Shown in pieces: positions 43,675 to 54,792 of a stretch of 64,000 bases of DNA. Made by a program: the position numbers and the translations under genes. Each line of letters opens with the position of its first letter. The first letter of the stretch is position 1. The stretch comes from Vibrio sp. B1FLJ16 (GTDB lineage: Bacteria; Pseudomonadota; Gammaproteobacteria; Enterobacterales; Vibrionaceae), in NCBI RefSeq assembly GCF_905175385.1, contig NZ_HG992749.1, forward strand, positions 1,798,001 through 1,862,000, given 5' to 3'. The notes below the pieces were generated by a model, which saw only the letters and a list, made by a program, of their open reading frames with translations, was not told where the DNA came from and ran no database searches.

Positions 43675-43703
43675 AGTTATACAAAAACATCATATGTATA
43701 ACT
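43675..43703. promoter_or_regulatory. Operator-like palindrome 1 upstream of the lipid operon
   Basis: AGTTATACA and TGTATAACT, 9-bp perfect arms with an 11-nt spacer. It lies 25 bp before the first ATG. The core TATACA-N-TGTATA resembles sites of MerR-type light regulators (LitR/CarH). Confidence 0.65.
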
Positions 43704-43719
43704 TAGCGCAATCACACAA

Positions 43720-43747
43720 AGTTATACAAAAAATATTTTGTATAACT
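43720..43747. promoter_or_regulatory. Operator-like palindrome 2 upstream of the lipid operon
   Basis: AGTTATACAAAA and TTTTGTATAACT, 12-bp perfect arms with a 4-nt spacer. It shares the AGTTATACA/TGTATAACT core with palindrome 1; the second copy starts 45 bp away, about four helical turns. Confidence 0.7.
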
Positions 43748-43798
43748 TTATTACTGAGGATTGATACGTGAAGGAGTAAACGAACGATCAGACAGGCG

Positions 43799-43831
43799 AA
43801 AAAAAAGGCTTGGTAAAAACCAAGCCTTTTC
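43799..43831. terminator. htpX terminator
   Basis: AAAAGGCTTGG, TAAAAA-type loop, CCAAGCCTTTT: an 11-bp stem, 20 nt after the htpX stop on the minus strand and followed there by TTTTT. Confidence 0.9.
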
Positions 43832-43851
43832 AGAAAATTAGTTAATTAAGC

Positions 43852-44718
43852 TTATTGATTACGTAATGCGTTAATACGTTTATCTAATGGCGGGTGGCTC
43901 ATTAGTAGCTCAGTCAGAGACTGCTTACCGTTGATCCCAAATGCCATCATGGTACCGTCCAACTTTGACTCCTGGCTCATTTTCAAGCGTTCAAGTGCCG
44001 CAATCATTTTCTCTTTACCGACTAATCTAGCCGCACCCGCATCTGCGTGGAACTCACGATGACGGCTGTACCACATGGTAATAAAGCTTGCCAGGAAACC
44101 GAACACTAGTTCCAACACCATGGAGACACCAAAGTACACCATCATGTTTGAACCGCCTTCGCCTTCTTCATTGTCATTCGACGCGACAATATTGGCAATA
44201 AAGCGAGAAAGGAAGATAACAAACGTATTCACTACGCCTTGCATCAAGGTCATAGTAACCATATCACCATTCGAGATATGGCTAACCTCATGTGCTAGTA
44301 CCGCTTCGGCTTCATCACGGGTCATGTTGTGTAAAAGCCCCGTTGATACTGCTACGAGAGAGTCATCTCGCTTTGCACCTGTCGCGAAAGCGTTAATGTC
44401 AGGTGAGTCGTAGATAGCTACGGTTGGCATACCAATACCCGCTTGCTGAGCCTGACGACCGACCGTTTCTAATAACCAGTGCTCTGTTTCGTTGCGCGGG
44501 CTTTCAATGACCATACCCCCAACTGAACGTAATGCCATGCCTTTAGACATCATTAACGAAATCAGTGCACCACCAAAACCAAAGACTGCTGCCATGACGA
44601 GTAGACCAGACAGACTGCCTGGCTGCATTCCAGTGGTAGCGTAAACAATATTCAGAACAACGCTTAGTACCAGCACGACTGCTAGGTTTGTTGCCAGGAA
44701 TAACATAATTCGCTTCAT
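43852..44718 (-). CDS. htpX: Heat-shock zinc metalloprotease HtpX
   Basis: The 288-aa membrane protease has two N-terminal helices (residues 6-28 and 38-58) and two more after the active site. The zinc motif HEVSH gives H143, E144 and H147, with E223 in [12 protein letters not shown] as third ligand. It degrades damaged inner-membrane proteins together with FtsH. Length and layout match E. coli HtpX. It is monocistronic with an AT-rich leader. Confidence 0.97.
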   Translation of the reverse strand: MKRIMLFLATNLAVVLVLSVVLNIVYATTGMQPGSLSGLLVMAAVFGFGGALISLMMSKGMALRSVGGMVIESPRNETEHWLLETVGRQAQQAGIGMPTVAIYDSPDINAFATGAKRDDSLVAVSTGLLHNMTRDEAEAVLAHEVSHISNGDMVTMTLMQGVVNTFVIFLSRFIANIVASNDNEEGEGGSNMMVYFGVSMVLELVFGFLASFITMWYSRHREFHADAGAARLVGKEKMIAALERLKMSQESKLDGTMMAFGINGKQSLTELLMSHPPLDKRINALRNQ

Positions 44719-45066
44719 TTCTTTTCTCCGAGGAAGCTTATCGTTTTTTTAAAACGGATTGTTATTAGGGTCTGTTGACCTTAGAAATTATTGCTCTAAA
44801 AGCCGATTCCGCTTGGTTTCGCGCTCCGTGCCTTATAGATATAGTTTATCTCTATTAAAAACAAGGTTAAGCAATAAATTGCAACATTTGTTTTCTTAGC
44901 TGAATTATTCAAACATTTTTATAGCTTAAAAACAGTATATTAGAATAGGTTTAGACTTTGGTCTTATTGCCCTCATCAATAAGCATGCTAAATTCAATTC
45001 AAACGAACGGTAAAGAGCTAACTAAAGTTTAGTGGCTCAAAACTTCCATGTCATGAGGGAAAAATC
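44719..45066. other. Divergent intergenic region, htpX and the 55-aa protein gene
   Basis: About 350 bp carrying the promoters of both divergent genes. AT-rich; I see no repeat, hairpin or further reading frame of note. Confidence 0.4.
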
Positions 45067-45234
45067 ATGGTAGAAACTAACGACTATCAAATGGCTATCG
45101 ATTTACTGCGCTGTCACCTAGGGATCTCAGAGGATGAGGCAAAGCAACAGCTTGGTATTTCAACTGATGACCACATGGCCAATCGTGTCGCAGAAACACA
45201 ACATGCCCTAATGGGACTTAGTAACGAGAAGTAA
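45067..45234 (+). CDS. Small hypothetical protein, 55 aa
   Basis: ATG at 45067 with GAGGG 9 nt upstream opens a 55-codon frame ending in TAA at 45234. The sequence (MVETNDYQMAIDLLRCHLG, then ISEDEAKQQLGIS) is helical and acidic, with a single Cys and no signal peptide. A strong terminator follows 26 nt later, which makes it a complete small transcription unit. I recall a similar short gene beside htpX in V. cholerae. The function is unknown. Confidence 0.75.
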   Translation: MVETNDYQMAIDLLRCHLGISEDEAKQQLGISTDDHMANRVAETQHALMGLSNEK

Positions 45235-45260
45235 ACCTTAATAAGGTTGAATATAAAAAG

Positions 45261-45287
45261 GAAAGGGCTGCACTACGCAGCCCTTTC
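45261..45287. terminator. Bidirectional terminator between the 55-aa gene and bioD
   Basis: GAAAGGGCTGC, ACTAC loop, GCAGCCCTTTC: an 11-bp perfect stem that lies between convergent genes. Confidence 0.88.
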
Positions 45288-45320
45288 AGTATTTTAATTT
45301 CGGGTCTATTGACCTGGTAA

Positions 45321-46001
45321 TCAAAGATTGAGCAATGGCTCGACGTCAATGTACTTACCGAGTTCCTGACGCTTAGCACTTGGGACATAAGGGATTTCAC
45401 CTATCTTAGGTGTATCCAGTCTCTCCTCCAGCATTTCAATAATCTCTGCGTAATGCTCAGTACCCGGATTTACTCGGCTAGCTACCCATCCTATAAGGTT
45501 CAGACCGTCAGCTCTAATCGTCTCTGCTGTTAATAGTGCATGGCTCAGACACCCAAGCTTGATCCCTACCACTAAGACAACCGGTAACTGTTCTTGTTTG
45601 ACCCAAGTTGACAGGCTGTCAGTGTCAGAAACAGGTACACGCCACCCACCAGCTCCTTCAACTAATACAACGTCTGCTCTTGCTTTGTGCTGAGCTAGTT
45701 TCTCGCTTAATACGTTGTACTCGATCGTCACGTGTTCATGTTTCGCCGCAATATGAGGTGACGTAGGCAATTCTAAGGCGTACGGATTAATATCATCATA
45801 AGCCGCTTCTACCGTCGCGACCTTTTGCAGATGCAGCGCATCATCGTTACGCAAGCCTTGCTCTGTCTTTTCGCTTCCTGCAGCCACCGGCTTATAGCCA
45901 ATGGTACTCAACCCTTTAGCCGCCAAAGCTTGTAAAATAGCTTTCGAAGCGACTGTTTTTCCTACATCAGTATCCGTACCAGCAATAAAAAAAAGCATCA
46001 A
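45321..46001 (-). CDS. bioD: Dethiobiotin synthetase
   Basis: The 226-aa P-loop enzyme has [10 protein letters not shown] at 7-16, the substrate Lys in [12 protein letters not shown] at about 37-47, and [11 protein letters not shown] at about 115-125. It closes the ureido ring from DAPA, CO2 and ATP. It starts one base after the bioC stop. Either of two tandem ATG codons could start it. Confidence 0.97.
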   Translation of the reverse strand: MMLFFIAGTDTDVGKTVASKAILQALAAKGLSTIGYKPVAAGSEKTEQGLRNDDALHLQKVATVEAAYDDINPYALELPTSPHIAAKHEHVTIEYNVLSEKLAQHKARADVVLVEGAGGWRVPVSDTDSLSTWVKQEQLPVVLVVGIKLGCLSHALLTAETIRADGLNLIGWVASRVNPGTEHYAEIIEMLEERLDTPKIGEIPYVPSAKRQELGKYIDVEPLLNL

Positions 46002-46811
46002 TCATAGATGTATTACTCCAAAACAAACCTGATAACTTGCAGGTAAAAGACCTTTATCGTTTTTAAATTTTTGGTACTCGCGGTCTACTTGCAACAAAGT
46101 GCTTCGACTCGTAAGAGCAGGTGAACGCCCACTGACGTGATTTGCACCAATGCCTTTTAAGTCACGCATTACAGAAAATGCAGCGTCGTACCAAACTGTG
46201 ATCAAGTTCAAGTCTAGATGATGGTTATGGCATTGAGATTGCGCCAACGCAATTTTTACCTGATTGATAGTTATAAAGTTATTCACGTGTTGATATGCAT
46301 CAATTTTTTTCCAGGATTCACGTAGCTCGTAGAGTGAGCCGTCTGTAAGTGTGGAAAAAAGTCCCTTACCACCCTCTCTTAATACTCTTCGTATTTCTTT
46401 AAGGGGATAACTCAAATCACAGCACCACTGAAGTGCCAGGCTTGAGAACACATAGTCAAAGCTGTTTTCTCCAAAGGGCAAGTTTTCCGCATCGGCAAGA
46501 ACAAAGGTTGCTCTGCCTTTTTTTCCACAACGTTGCTGAGCTTTATCTAGCATCCCTTGCGAGATATCAACACATACCAGGTCTGCTCCACGTTCCTGTA
46601 ACAGCGCGGAGAAATAGCCGGTTCCACATCCAAGGTCTAACACCCGCTTGCCAGATAAATCGCTCGGGAGTTTCTCCAATAGCCGATGCCCTACATCTCT
46701 TTGAAAAGCCGCATGCTTATCATAAGTCTCAGCAGCTTTACCAAAGGAAGTCGCGATGGCTTTCTTGTCTTGTACTTCAAGTTGTGATGCTATTTGTTCA
46801 GCATGCTCCAT
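46002..46811 (-). CDS. bioC: Malonyl-ACP O-methyltransferase BioC
   Basis: The 269-aa SAM methyltransferase has motif I VLDLGCGTGYFSALL at 57-71 and motif II region VLADAENLPFGENSFDYVFS at about 97-115. It methylates malonyl-ACP so the fatty acid machinery can make pimelate for biotin. Its ATG overlaps the bioF stop by one base (TAATG). Confidence 0.97.
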   Translation of the reverse strand: MEHAEQIASQLEVQDKKAIATSFGKAAETYDKHAAFQRDVGHRLLEKLPSDLSGKRVLDLGCGTGYFSALLQERGADLVCVDISQGMLDKAQQRCGKKGRATFVLADAENLPFGENSFDYVFSSLALQWCCDLSYPLKEIRRVLREGGKGLFSTLTDGSLYELRESWKKIDAYQHVNNFITINQVKIALAQSQCHNHHLDLNLITVWYDAAFSVMRDLKGIGANHVSGRSPALTSRSTLLQVDREYQKFKNDKGLLPASYQVCFGVIHL

Positions 46812-47962
46812 TACCGCGCTCCTAATGCTTGTTCAAGTGCGTGAGACAGTGTTTTAATTTGGTCTTTGCTGTGATTCGCGGTCACGGTGATACGCAGCCG
46901 GGACGTACCTAGAGGTACCGTAGGCGGTCGAATAGCTGTAACCCAAAAACCATGCTGCCGACAAGAGTTGGCTACACTTAATGCCTGTTCTGATTCACCA
47001 ACAACGAAAGGCTTAATCGGAGTCATGGTATCTACAAAGCCCTCCGTATTTTGTAAGCACTCTTTATAGTAAGCACCTAACTCAGCCAGTTTTTCACGCC
47101 TCCAGCTCTGCTCTTGAACAATAGAAACGGCATGCGTTAACGCAAAAGCTTGTGCAGGTGGCATGGCCGTAGAATACACATGATGTCTCGCAAACTGAGT
47201 CAGAAAGTCACCAGTTACTCGATCACATAAAATAGCCGCTCCGGACATACCGAATGCTTTACCAAAGGTAACAACCAGAATCTCAGGTTTGACGTTAGCG
47301 TACTCACAGGAACCACCACCAGTATTACCAAGGACACCAATACCATGCGCGTCATCCACAGCAAGCCAAGCGTCATTAGCTTGGGTAAGTTTGGCTATCT
47401 CATCTAATGGCGAACAGTCACCATCCATACTGAAGACGCCTTCCGTAACCACAAGATGATTGCTCTCTTCATCAATCAAAGACTTCAGGTGAACTAGATC
47501 ATTATGCTTAAAACGTTTCATTTTAGCCGGAGACAAAGCACCAGCCTCCATCAAAGAGGCGTGATTGAGCCTGTCTTGCAGTAAGACATCGGATTTTTCC
47601 AGTAAGGTAAACAGTAAGGCTTGATTGGCGCTGAATCCCGAACCAAAAAGTATTGCCCGTTCATAACCTAGCCACTCAGTCAGCGCTGCTTCTAAGTTGC
47701 TGTGGGCAGCACTAAATCCAGTAACCATCGGTGAAGCACCACTACCACTACCGTAAACACTTAACCCTTGCTGCCAAGCACGGATCAGCGCTTGGTCATT
47801 AGCCAATCCGAGATAATCGTTACTGGAAAAATTGATATAGCGTTTGCCATCGTGTTCCAGAATGGACTGATTACCGGCAAACACTAGGTTGAGGGAACGA
47901 TTAAGTCCCTGCTCTTTTCGTTGAGAAAGTGCTGATTCGATACGGGATTTAAACGCTGGCAT
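46811..47962 (-). CDS. bioF: 8-amino-7-oxononanoate synthase
   Basis: The 383-aa PLP alpha-oxoamine synthase has the Schiff-base Lys in [14 protein letters not shown] (about residue 235) and [10 protein letters not shown] at about 201-210. The longer in-frame start at 48001 lies inside bioB; ATG at 47962 gives MPAFKSRI and a 14-bp overlap with bioB, consistent with coupling. It condenses pimeloyl-ACP and alanine. Confidence 0.96.
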   Translation of the reverse strand: MPAFKSRIESALSQRKEQGLNRSLNLVFAGNQSILEHDGKRYINFSSNDYLGLANDQALIRAWQQGLSVYGSGSGASPMVTGFSAAHSNLEAALTEWLGYERAILFGSGFSANQALLFTLLEKSDVLLQDRLNHASLMEAGALSPAKMKRFKHNDLVHLKSLIDEESNHLVVTEGVFSMDGDCSPLDEIAKLTQANDAWLAVDDAHGIGVLGNTGGGSCEYANVKPEILVVTFGKAFGMSGAAILCDRVTGDFLTQFARHHVYSTAMPPAQAFALTHAVSIVQEQSWRREKLAELGAYYKECLQNTEGFVDTMTPIKPFVVGESEQALSVANSCRQHGFWVTAIRPPTVPLGTSRLRITVTANHSKDQIKTLSHALEQALGAR

Positions 47963-49001
47963 CGTAGAAAAGATCGTCTTTCGTCGGTCGAGCCGCAACA
48001 CGCTCTACTACGCGGTCAAGCAACTCGTTCTCTTCGATTTCATCTGGCTTCTGAGAAACTTGTTGGCTGTTAATCCCAAGTTTCTTAAATAGCATCATAT
48101 CTTTGTCTTCTGAAGGGTTTGGGGTCGTCAGAAGCTTACAGCCGTAGAAAACTGAGTTCGCGCCTGCCATAAAACACAGCGCTTGCATCTGCTCGTTCAT
48201 GTTTTCGCGACCTGCGGATAAACGGACGGCAGACTGAGGCATCATGATGCGTGCGATGGCGATCAGGCGAATGAAGTCGAATGGATCAACGTCTTCCACT
48301 TTTTCTAGTGGCGTACCTTTGACCTTCACGAGCATATTGATAGGTACACTTTCCGGATGAGTAGGTAGATTTGCCAGCTCAACTAATAGACCAGCACGGT
48401 CATTAGCACTTTCGCCCATACCAATAATGCCACCGGAGCAAATTTTCATCCCAGCATCGCGGACATGAGACAAGGTATCCAAGCGATCCTGATAAGTGCG
48501 AGTAGTAATGATATTGCCGTAAAACTCAGGCGAAGTATCTAGGTTGTGGTTATAGTAATCCAGGCCTGCATCGGCAAGTTGCTGCGCTTGATCTGGTGTC
48601 AGCATGCCCAGCGTCATACAGGTTTCTAAGCCCATGCTTTTCACGCCTTTGATCATATCCGTCAAATGTGGCATATCACGCTGTTTCGGATTCTTCCACG
48701 CTGCACCCATGCAGAATCGGGTTGAACCAGCATTCTTTGCTTTTTGAGCGGCGTCGAGTACGCGCTCCACTTCCATCAAGCGCTCTTTTTCTATGTCTGT
48801 TGTGTATCTGGCACTTTGAGGACAGTACTTACAGTCTTCCGGGCATGCACCCGTCTTGATTGATAGCAGTGTGCTGACTTGAACATGATTAGTTTGTTGG
48901 TATTGACGGTGAACAAGCTGAGCTTCGAACAGAAGATCCATGAATGGTTTTTCCATTAGAGCTTGAACTTCTGCATGCGTCCAGTTGTGACGAACTTCCA
49001 C
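47949..49001 (-). CDS. bioB: Biotin synthase
   Basis: The 350-aa radical SAM enzyme has CxxxCxxC at C53, C57 and C60 ([10 protein letters not shown]). The second cluster Arg and Cys residues are present ([22 protein letters not shown]). GTG at 49001 with AGGA 6 nt upstream gives the usual MEVRHNW N-terminus; an earlier GTG at 49019 is poorer. It inserts sulfur into dethiobiotin. Divergent bioA lies across a shared operator. Confidence 0.97.
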   Translation of the reverse strand: MEVRHNWTHAEVQALMEKPFMDLLFEAQLVHRQYQQTNHVQVSTLLSIKTGACPEDCKYCPQSARYTTDIEKERLMEVERVLDAAQKAKNAGSTRFCMGAAWKNPKQRDMPHLTDMIKGVKSMGLETCMTLGMLTPDQAQQLADAGLDYYNHNLDTSPEFYGNIITTRTYQDRLDTLSHVRDAGMKICSGGIIGMGESANDRAGLLVELANLPTHPESVPINMLVKVKGTPLEKVEDVDPFDFIRLIAIARIMMPQSAVRLSAGRENMNEQMQALCFMAGANSVFYGCKLLTTPNPSEDKDMMLFKKLGINSQQVSQKPDEIEENELLDRVVERVAARPTKDDLFYDASV

Positions 49002-49026
49002 GTGTATTCCTTTGATCACTTTTTTT

Positions 49027-49071
49027 GTTGTGTTGACAGTCTACTGAGTCTCGATAAACTGTCAACACAAC
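49027..49071. promoter_or_regulatory. Biotin operator (BirA-type inverted repeat) between bioB and bioA
   Basis: GTTGTGTTGACAGT at 49027-49040 and ACTGTCAACACAAC at 49058-49071 are perfect 14-bp inverted arms separated by 17 nt. The half-site TTGTTGACA-like core resembles BirA operators in gamma-proteobacteria, though with a G in place of the usual A. It should repress both divergent units when biotinyl-AMP is available. Confidence 0.82.
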
Positions 49072-49131
49072 CAAAAACAACAAAGTTTACATTTGGTTAT
49101 ACTTTAATCTAGACGATAGTTGGAATTAGAC

Positions 49132-50409
49132 ATGGATCTTGCCTTTGACCGCCAGCACATCTGGCATCCCTACACTTCGACTCTTACACCTCTGACCTGT
49201 TACCCAGTCGCCTCGGCAAGTGGTGTCCACATAAAACTAGAAGACGGAACTAAGCTCGTAGATGGCATGTCATCATGGTGGTCAACGATTCATGGCTACA
49301 ATCACCCTCATTTAAACCAAGCCGCACACCAACAAATTGATCAGGTATCGCACGTCATGTTTGGTGGTATTACCCACCAGCCAGCCATCAATTTATGTAA
49401 GAAGCTTCTTTCCCTCGCGCCGAGTAATCTTGAGCATGTTTTCCTGGCAGACTCTGGTTCCGTAGCTGTTGAAGTCAGCCTGAAAATGGCATTGCAATAT
49501 TGGCATGCAAAAGGCGAACGCAGACCTAAGTTCCTTACTCTAAAACACGGCTATCATGGTGACACTTTCGCTGCAATGTCAGTCACCGATCCAGATAACT
49601 CGATGCATTCACTGTATAAAGGATTTTTACCCGAGCACATTTTCGCTGAGTCACCAGCTACAGGTTACTGGGATGAATGGAACCCGCAAGACTTGGCAGA
49701 TTTCGAACAAAAACTTAAGCAGCACCAACACGAACTCGCCGCCGTGATCCTAGAACCTATCGTTCAGGGTGCAGGTGGTATGCGAATCTATCATCCAGAG
49801 TTCTTAAGAGGCGTTCGAAAACTTTGCGACCAACATGACTTGCTATTAATAGCTGATGAGATTGCAACGGGATTCGGGCGTACCGGTAAACTGTTTGCGT
49901 GTGAACATGCCGATATTCAGCCAGACATCCTCTGTGTCGGTAAAGCACTTACGGGGGGCTACATGACGTTATCCGCTACGTTAGCAACCAAGCAGGTTGC
50001 TGATACCGTGTGTGGCGGCGAAGCTGGCTGTTTTATGCACGGACCAACTTTTATGGGTAACCCACTCGCTTGCGCCGTCGCAACGGCAAGTTTAGAGCTA
50101 ATAGAGCAAGGTAACTGGAAGCAGCAAACCAAACAAATCGAGACGCTATTTTCGGAGTTATTACCAAAATTAGAACAGTACGAATTAGTCAAAGATACAC
50201 GCTGGCTTGGTACAATTGGCGTTGTAGAAACTCATCGTCCCGTCAACATGGAAAAAATCCAAGCGTTGTTTGTTGAACAAGGTGTGTGGATTCGACCGTT
50301 CGGAAAACTTATTTATATGATGCCACCATTTATAAGCGAGCCAGAGCACATTGAAAAGCTGGTTAATGCGATTGCTACCGCGCTTCAACGCCAAGACTGT
50401 TTCATTTAA
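49132..50409 (+). CDS. bioA: Adenosylmethionine-8-amino-7-oxononanoate aminotransferase
   Basis: The 425-aa PLP enzyme uses SAM as amino donor to make DAPA. The Schiff-base lysine is K271 in CVGKALTGGYM; ADEIATGFGRTG at 241-252 binds PLP; the N-terminal DRQHIWHPYTS is typical. ATG at 49132 is preferred over an upstream non-ATG codon at 49120. It is divergent from bioB and ends before a strong terminator. Confidence 0.97.
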   Translation: MDLAFDRQHIWHPYTSTLTPLTCYPVASASGVHIKLEDGTKLVDGMSSWWSTIHGYNHPHLNQAAHQQIDQVSHVMFGGITHQPAINLCKKLLSLAPSNLEHVFLADSGSVAVEVSLKMALQYWHAKGERRPKFLTLKHGYHGDTFAAMSVTDPDNSMHSLYKGFLPEHIFAESPATGYWDEWNPQDLADFEQKLKQHQHELAAVILEPIVQGAGGMRIYHPEFLRGVRKLCDQHDLLLIADEIATGFGRTGKLFACEHADIQPDILCVGKALTGGYMTLSATLATKQVADTVCGGEAGCFMHGPTFMGNPLACAVATASLELIEQGNWKQQTKQIETLFSELLPKLEQYELVKDTRWLGTIGVVETHRPVNMEKIQALFVEQGVWIRPFGKLIYMMPPFISEPEHIEKLVNAIATALQRQDCFI

Positions 50410-50427
50410 CAAGCTCTTTGAAAACGG

Positions 50428-50462
50428 AAAAACGGTTTGAGGACTTGGTCAAACCGTTTCTT
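50428..50462. terminator. bioA terminator (possibly bidirectional)
   Basis: AAACGGTTTGA, GGACTTGG loop, TCAAACCGTTT then CTTAC: an 11-bp perfect stem 20 nt after the bioA stop. Confidence 0.88.
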
Positions 50463-50530
50463 ACACACCGATGTAAATTAGATTAATAACGTATTCTTGT
50501 TGCATCTTTACTATTCGGGAAAAATTTGCA

Positions 50531-50965
50531 TTACTCTTTGAAAAGTAGACTTAAGTTACTGGAACTACCCGCTTCACATTCGAAATATTGAGTTTGCTTT
50601 AAGTGCTTTAGAGTAACGCTAATTATCGTTTCAGCCTCACCAAACTCTTCGCTATGATACTCGCTTAACAATATGGAGCGCTCACCTAGATTAAATGTTA
50701 CTGACTTTTCGTCAACTAAGGCTCGATGATATTGATCCAACGTAAAGTCAGTTAGCAGCTCTGGTTGGCTTAAACTTTTTCCCTTAAAACTAAAAGCCAC
50801 CAACTCTAAATGACTATTTTTCTGGTGTATTGTAATTTCTATAAGGATAGGTTGTGATGAAAAACACTCGAATACTAGAGACTCCATGTCACTTGAAGCA
50901 CATGCCGAAGAACTAATAAGAGACCAAAGTACTACTGTTTTATGAAGCAACTTTAATCGAAGCAT
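50531..50965 (-). CDS. Small exported protein, candidate immunity protein of the adjacent muramidase
   Basis: The 144-aa protein starts with a basic-then-hydrophobic signal (LKLLHKTVVLWSLISSSACA), with likely cleavage after ACA or, less likely, lipidation at the Cys. The rest is beta-rich with two more Cys residues (VFECFSS, FECEAGSS). I do not recognise a family. Its start lies inside the end of the muramidase gene (26-bp overlap), so the two are translationally coupled. A periplasmic protein tied to a muramidase that has no export signal is the usual layout of an effector and immunity pair; that role is inference. Confidence 0.72.
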   Translation of the reverse strand: MLRLKLLHKTVVLWSLISSSACASSDMESLVFECFSSQPILIEITIHQKNSHLELVAFSFKGKSLSQPELLTDFTLDQYHRALVDEKSVTFNLGERSILLSEYHSEEFGEAETIISVTLKHLKQTQYFECEAGSSSNLSLLFKE

Positions 50966-51839
50966 ATTTTCTATAAGCCTTTTCTAATTTCAAATCATAT
51001 TGATTTTTTTGGTACTGAGATCCATTGTAACCACGAGCAAAAGACGCCCAGTTTTTATCACGGATATGCTCCGCTAAACCGGATTTTTCAATAAATGCAA
51101 CGAAAGCATATAATTGCGCTTTCTCCGATTTAAACATCCCTTCTACAAATGACTCTGCTGTCGAATAGCCTGCCAGTTTAAAATTGAACCCCATGATTTG
51201 GAAACGTCCCCAAGACGCCGCTTGAATGGCTGCATTTGGATTTAGCTTAATAGCTTTATTCAAGCGAGTGTATTCTGAGACACCACCAATATATAAACTT
51301 CTATTCCAACTTCTACTTGAAATGCTTGGATAACTCGTATCATATACCCTTGAGGTCAGCCTAGAAAATATATGTGCTTCAAATAAGATCTTTGGTTTCC
51401 CATTACTAAAATAAGCGTCACCATGACTTTCTACTTCTGATACAGCTTTAATAGCAGCAGCTTCACAGCCAAGTTTTTGGGCAACGTTTATATAATCAGA
51501 CTCAGTTAAAGACTCTTTAGAACTAACTATTGGCAGTGTATATACAGTGGCAAGAGATTGTCGGACAACCTGTCCACTTAACTTACGATGACTTCTCCCA
51601 TTAACATCTATACGTCCGTCAGGGCGAACCATTCCAACAACGCTTTTTTGAAAAACCTTGATTGCAGCTACAGTCTTCGAGTTCTCCGGTCTTGAGCCTA
51701 ACTTTCCATCAACTTTAAGTTCATTTACTCCTCTCAATGAACTAAGCAATTGGTTAATAGACCTTTGTACCATCCGGACATCAGCATCTGCGTTTTTGCC
51801 ACCTAAACCAACGGATCCATTTAATCTTAACGAACCCAT
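50940..51839 (-). CDS. N-acetylmuramidase-domain protein with PG-binding N-terminus (candidate antibacterial effector)
   Basis: The 299-aa protein has a peptidoglycan-binding-like domain at about 5-90 (DVRMVQRSINQLL, VDGKLGS, TVAAIKVFQKSVVG) and an N-acetylmuramidase domain (PF11860/DUF3380) at about 115-290. The latter shows AAIKAVSEVESHGDAY, with E137 as the probable catalytic Glu, ILFEAHIFSRLT and ASWGRFQIMGFN. No signal peptide is present, so it cannot reach the wall by Sec. The ribosome site AAGGAGG is perfect. The fold is used by phage endolysins and T6SS effectors. Hand counts of single 60-nt lines give about 38-40% G+C, versus about 50% in a serS line. Confidence 0.85.
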   Translation of the reverse strand: MGSLRLNGSVGLGGKNADADVRMVQRSINQLLSSLRGVNELKVDGKLGSRPENSKTVAAIKVFQKSVVGMVRPDGRIDVNGRSHRKLSGQVVRQSLATVYTLPIVSSKESLTESDYINVAQKLGCEAAAIKAVSEVESHGDAYFSNGKPKILFEAHIFSRLTSRVYDTSYPSISSRSWNRSLYIGGVSEYTRLNKAIKLNPNAAIQAASWGRFQIMGFNFKLAGYSTAESFVEGMFKSEKAQLYAFVAFIEKSGLAEHIRDKNWASFARGYNGSQYQKNQYDLKLEKAYRKYASIKVAS

Positions 51840-51984
51840 AAAGCTACCTCCTTACGTAAGTATTGGAGGAGCTTGTCAGTTCAAAGAAGCTTAGAAAAAT
51901 ATCATTAATATAGTTTCGGTTAACTATGCATTCGCCCATAATTGAATTACATCGTAACCTTGTTTTACTCGACGCAGATAACAA

Positions 51985-52010
51985 AAAACCCAGCTAAAAA
52001 GCTGGGTTTT
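51985..52010. terminator. serS terminator
   Basis: AAAACCCAGC, TAAAAA loop, GCTGGGTTTT: a 10-bp stem 22 nt after the serS stop, with T-tract on the minus strand. Confidence 0.9.
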
Positions 52011-52031
52011 AATGTTCTACAGGTTAAGAAA

Positions 52032-53360
<1,329 letters not shown>

Positions 53361-53436
53361 TTATGAAATCGCATACCAGCTGACATCGCGCTAGCATGCT
53401 ATAAAAAATTTATCGAATAAATGTATCCAAAAACGC

Positions 53437-54786
53437 CTACTTTTCATAGCGCTTTTGTTGGCTATTTGCATCTAAAGTAGCCAAGTAATCTAACTTTTCG
53501 CCGATTTTGGTTTCAAGACCACGATTTGTCGGCTGATAGTACTTACGCTCTGCCATTTCAGGTGGCAGATACTGTTCACCCGCGGCGTATGCACCCGGCT
53601 CATCGTGAGCGTAACGGTATTCTTCGCCATAGCCCATGTCTTTCATCAAACTTGTTGGTGCATTTCGCAAGTGATAAGGCACTTCATACTCTGGTAGGTT
53701 ATGCGCATCTGTGAGTGCTTGTTTCCACGCCACGTATACCGCATTACTCTTAGGAGCGCACGCTAGGTATACAATCGCCTGTGCAATCGCTCTCTCCCCC
53801 TCGGCGGGACCAACGCGCGTAAAACAATCCCACGCCGAGAGTGCTACTTGCATTGCGCGAGGATCGGCATTGCCAACATCCTCTGAGGCGATGGCAAGTA
53901 ATCGTCTCGCGATATAAAGCGGATCGCAACCCGCAGCAATCATTCTCGCCGCCCAATATAAAGCGGCGTCGGGGTTAGAGCCACGAATCGATTTATGAAC
54001 AGCGGAAATCAGATCGTACCAAATATCGCCTTTGTTATCGAAGCGAGAGACTTTTTCTCCCGCAACTTCAGCCAACAACTTGAGCGTAATCTCCTTCTCA
54101 CCCTGAGCGTTGTCTTCAGCCATATCGTACAGCAGTTCGAGATAGTTAAGTGACATTCGGGCGTCACCGTTAACCAGCTCCGCTAATCGCTCAAGAACGT
54201 TATCGGCAAAATGCGCTGATATCTCACCTAACCCACGTTGCGTATCGTTTATCGCCTGGTTGAGCGCGAGCAAAATCTCGCTTTTATCTAAAGAGGTCAG
54301 CTTGTAAACGCGAGCACGAGACAATAAAGCGTTATTGAGTTCGAACGATGGATTTTCTGTTGTAGCGCCGATAAAGGTAACGGTACCGTCTTCGATGTGC
54401 GGTAAGAATGCATCTTGCTGAGACTTATTAAAACGGTGCACCTCGTCCACGAACAAAATCGTGCGGCGACCAGCCATTTTATTTTCGCGTGCTTTCTCAA
54501 TTGCTGCACGTATCTCTTTCACACCCGATGTAACGGCGGAAACACGCTCTACTTCAGCGTTAGCGTAATTAGCAGCAACTTCAGCTAGCGTTGTTTTTCC
54601 TGTACCAGGAGGACCCCACAGGATCATTGAGTGAATATGTCCCGCTTCCAGTGCACGACGCAAAGGCTTGCCTGGCCCTAAAATGTGTTGCTGACCGATG
54701 TACTGCTCAACCGTTTGCGGTCTCATACGTGCAGCAAGGGGACGAAAATCTTCGTCCCCCGAGAAATCTAATGTGTAATTTGACAC
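53437..54786 (-). CDS. rarA: Replication-associated recombination protein A
   Basis: The 449-aa AAA+ protein has Walker [10 protein letters not shown] at 58-66, Walker [11 protein letters not shown] at about 108-117 and sensor 1 [11 protein letters not shown] at about 134-144. It is the MgsA/RarA relative of clamp-loader subunits, acting at stalled forks. It lies 6 bp after the lolA stop, so the two are co-transcribed. Confidence 0.97.
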   Translation of the reverse strand: MSNYTLDFSGDEDFRPLAARMRPQTVEQYIGQQHILGPGKPLRRALEAGHIHSMILWGPPGTGKTTLAEVAANYANAEVERVSAVTSGVKEIRAAIEKARENKMAGRRTILFVDEVHRFNKSQQDAFLPHIEDGTVTFIGATTENPSFELNNALLSRARVYKLTSLDKSEILLALNQAINDTQRGLGEISAHFADNVLERLAELVNGDARMSLNYLELLYDMAEDNAQGEKEITLKLLAEVAGEKVSRFDNKGDIWYDLISAVHKSIRGSNPDAALYWAARMIAAGCDPLYIARRLLAIASEDVGNADPRAMQVALSAWDCFTRVGPAEGERAIAQAIVYLACAPKSNAVYVAWKQALTDAHNLPEYEVPYHLRNAPTSLMKDMGYGEEYRYAHDEPGAYAAGEQYLPPEMAERKYYQPTNRGLETKIGEKLDYLATLDANSQQKRYEK

Positions 54787-54792
54787 TACCCG

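Noticed and set aside
46433..46825. 130-aa plus-strand frame
   Set aside because: Antisense to bioC, which has clear methyltransferase motifs.
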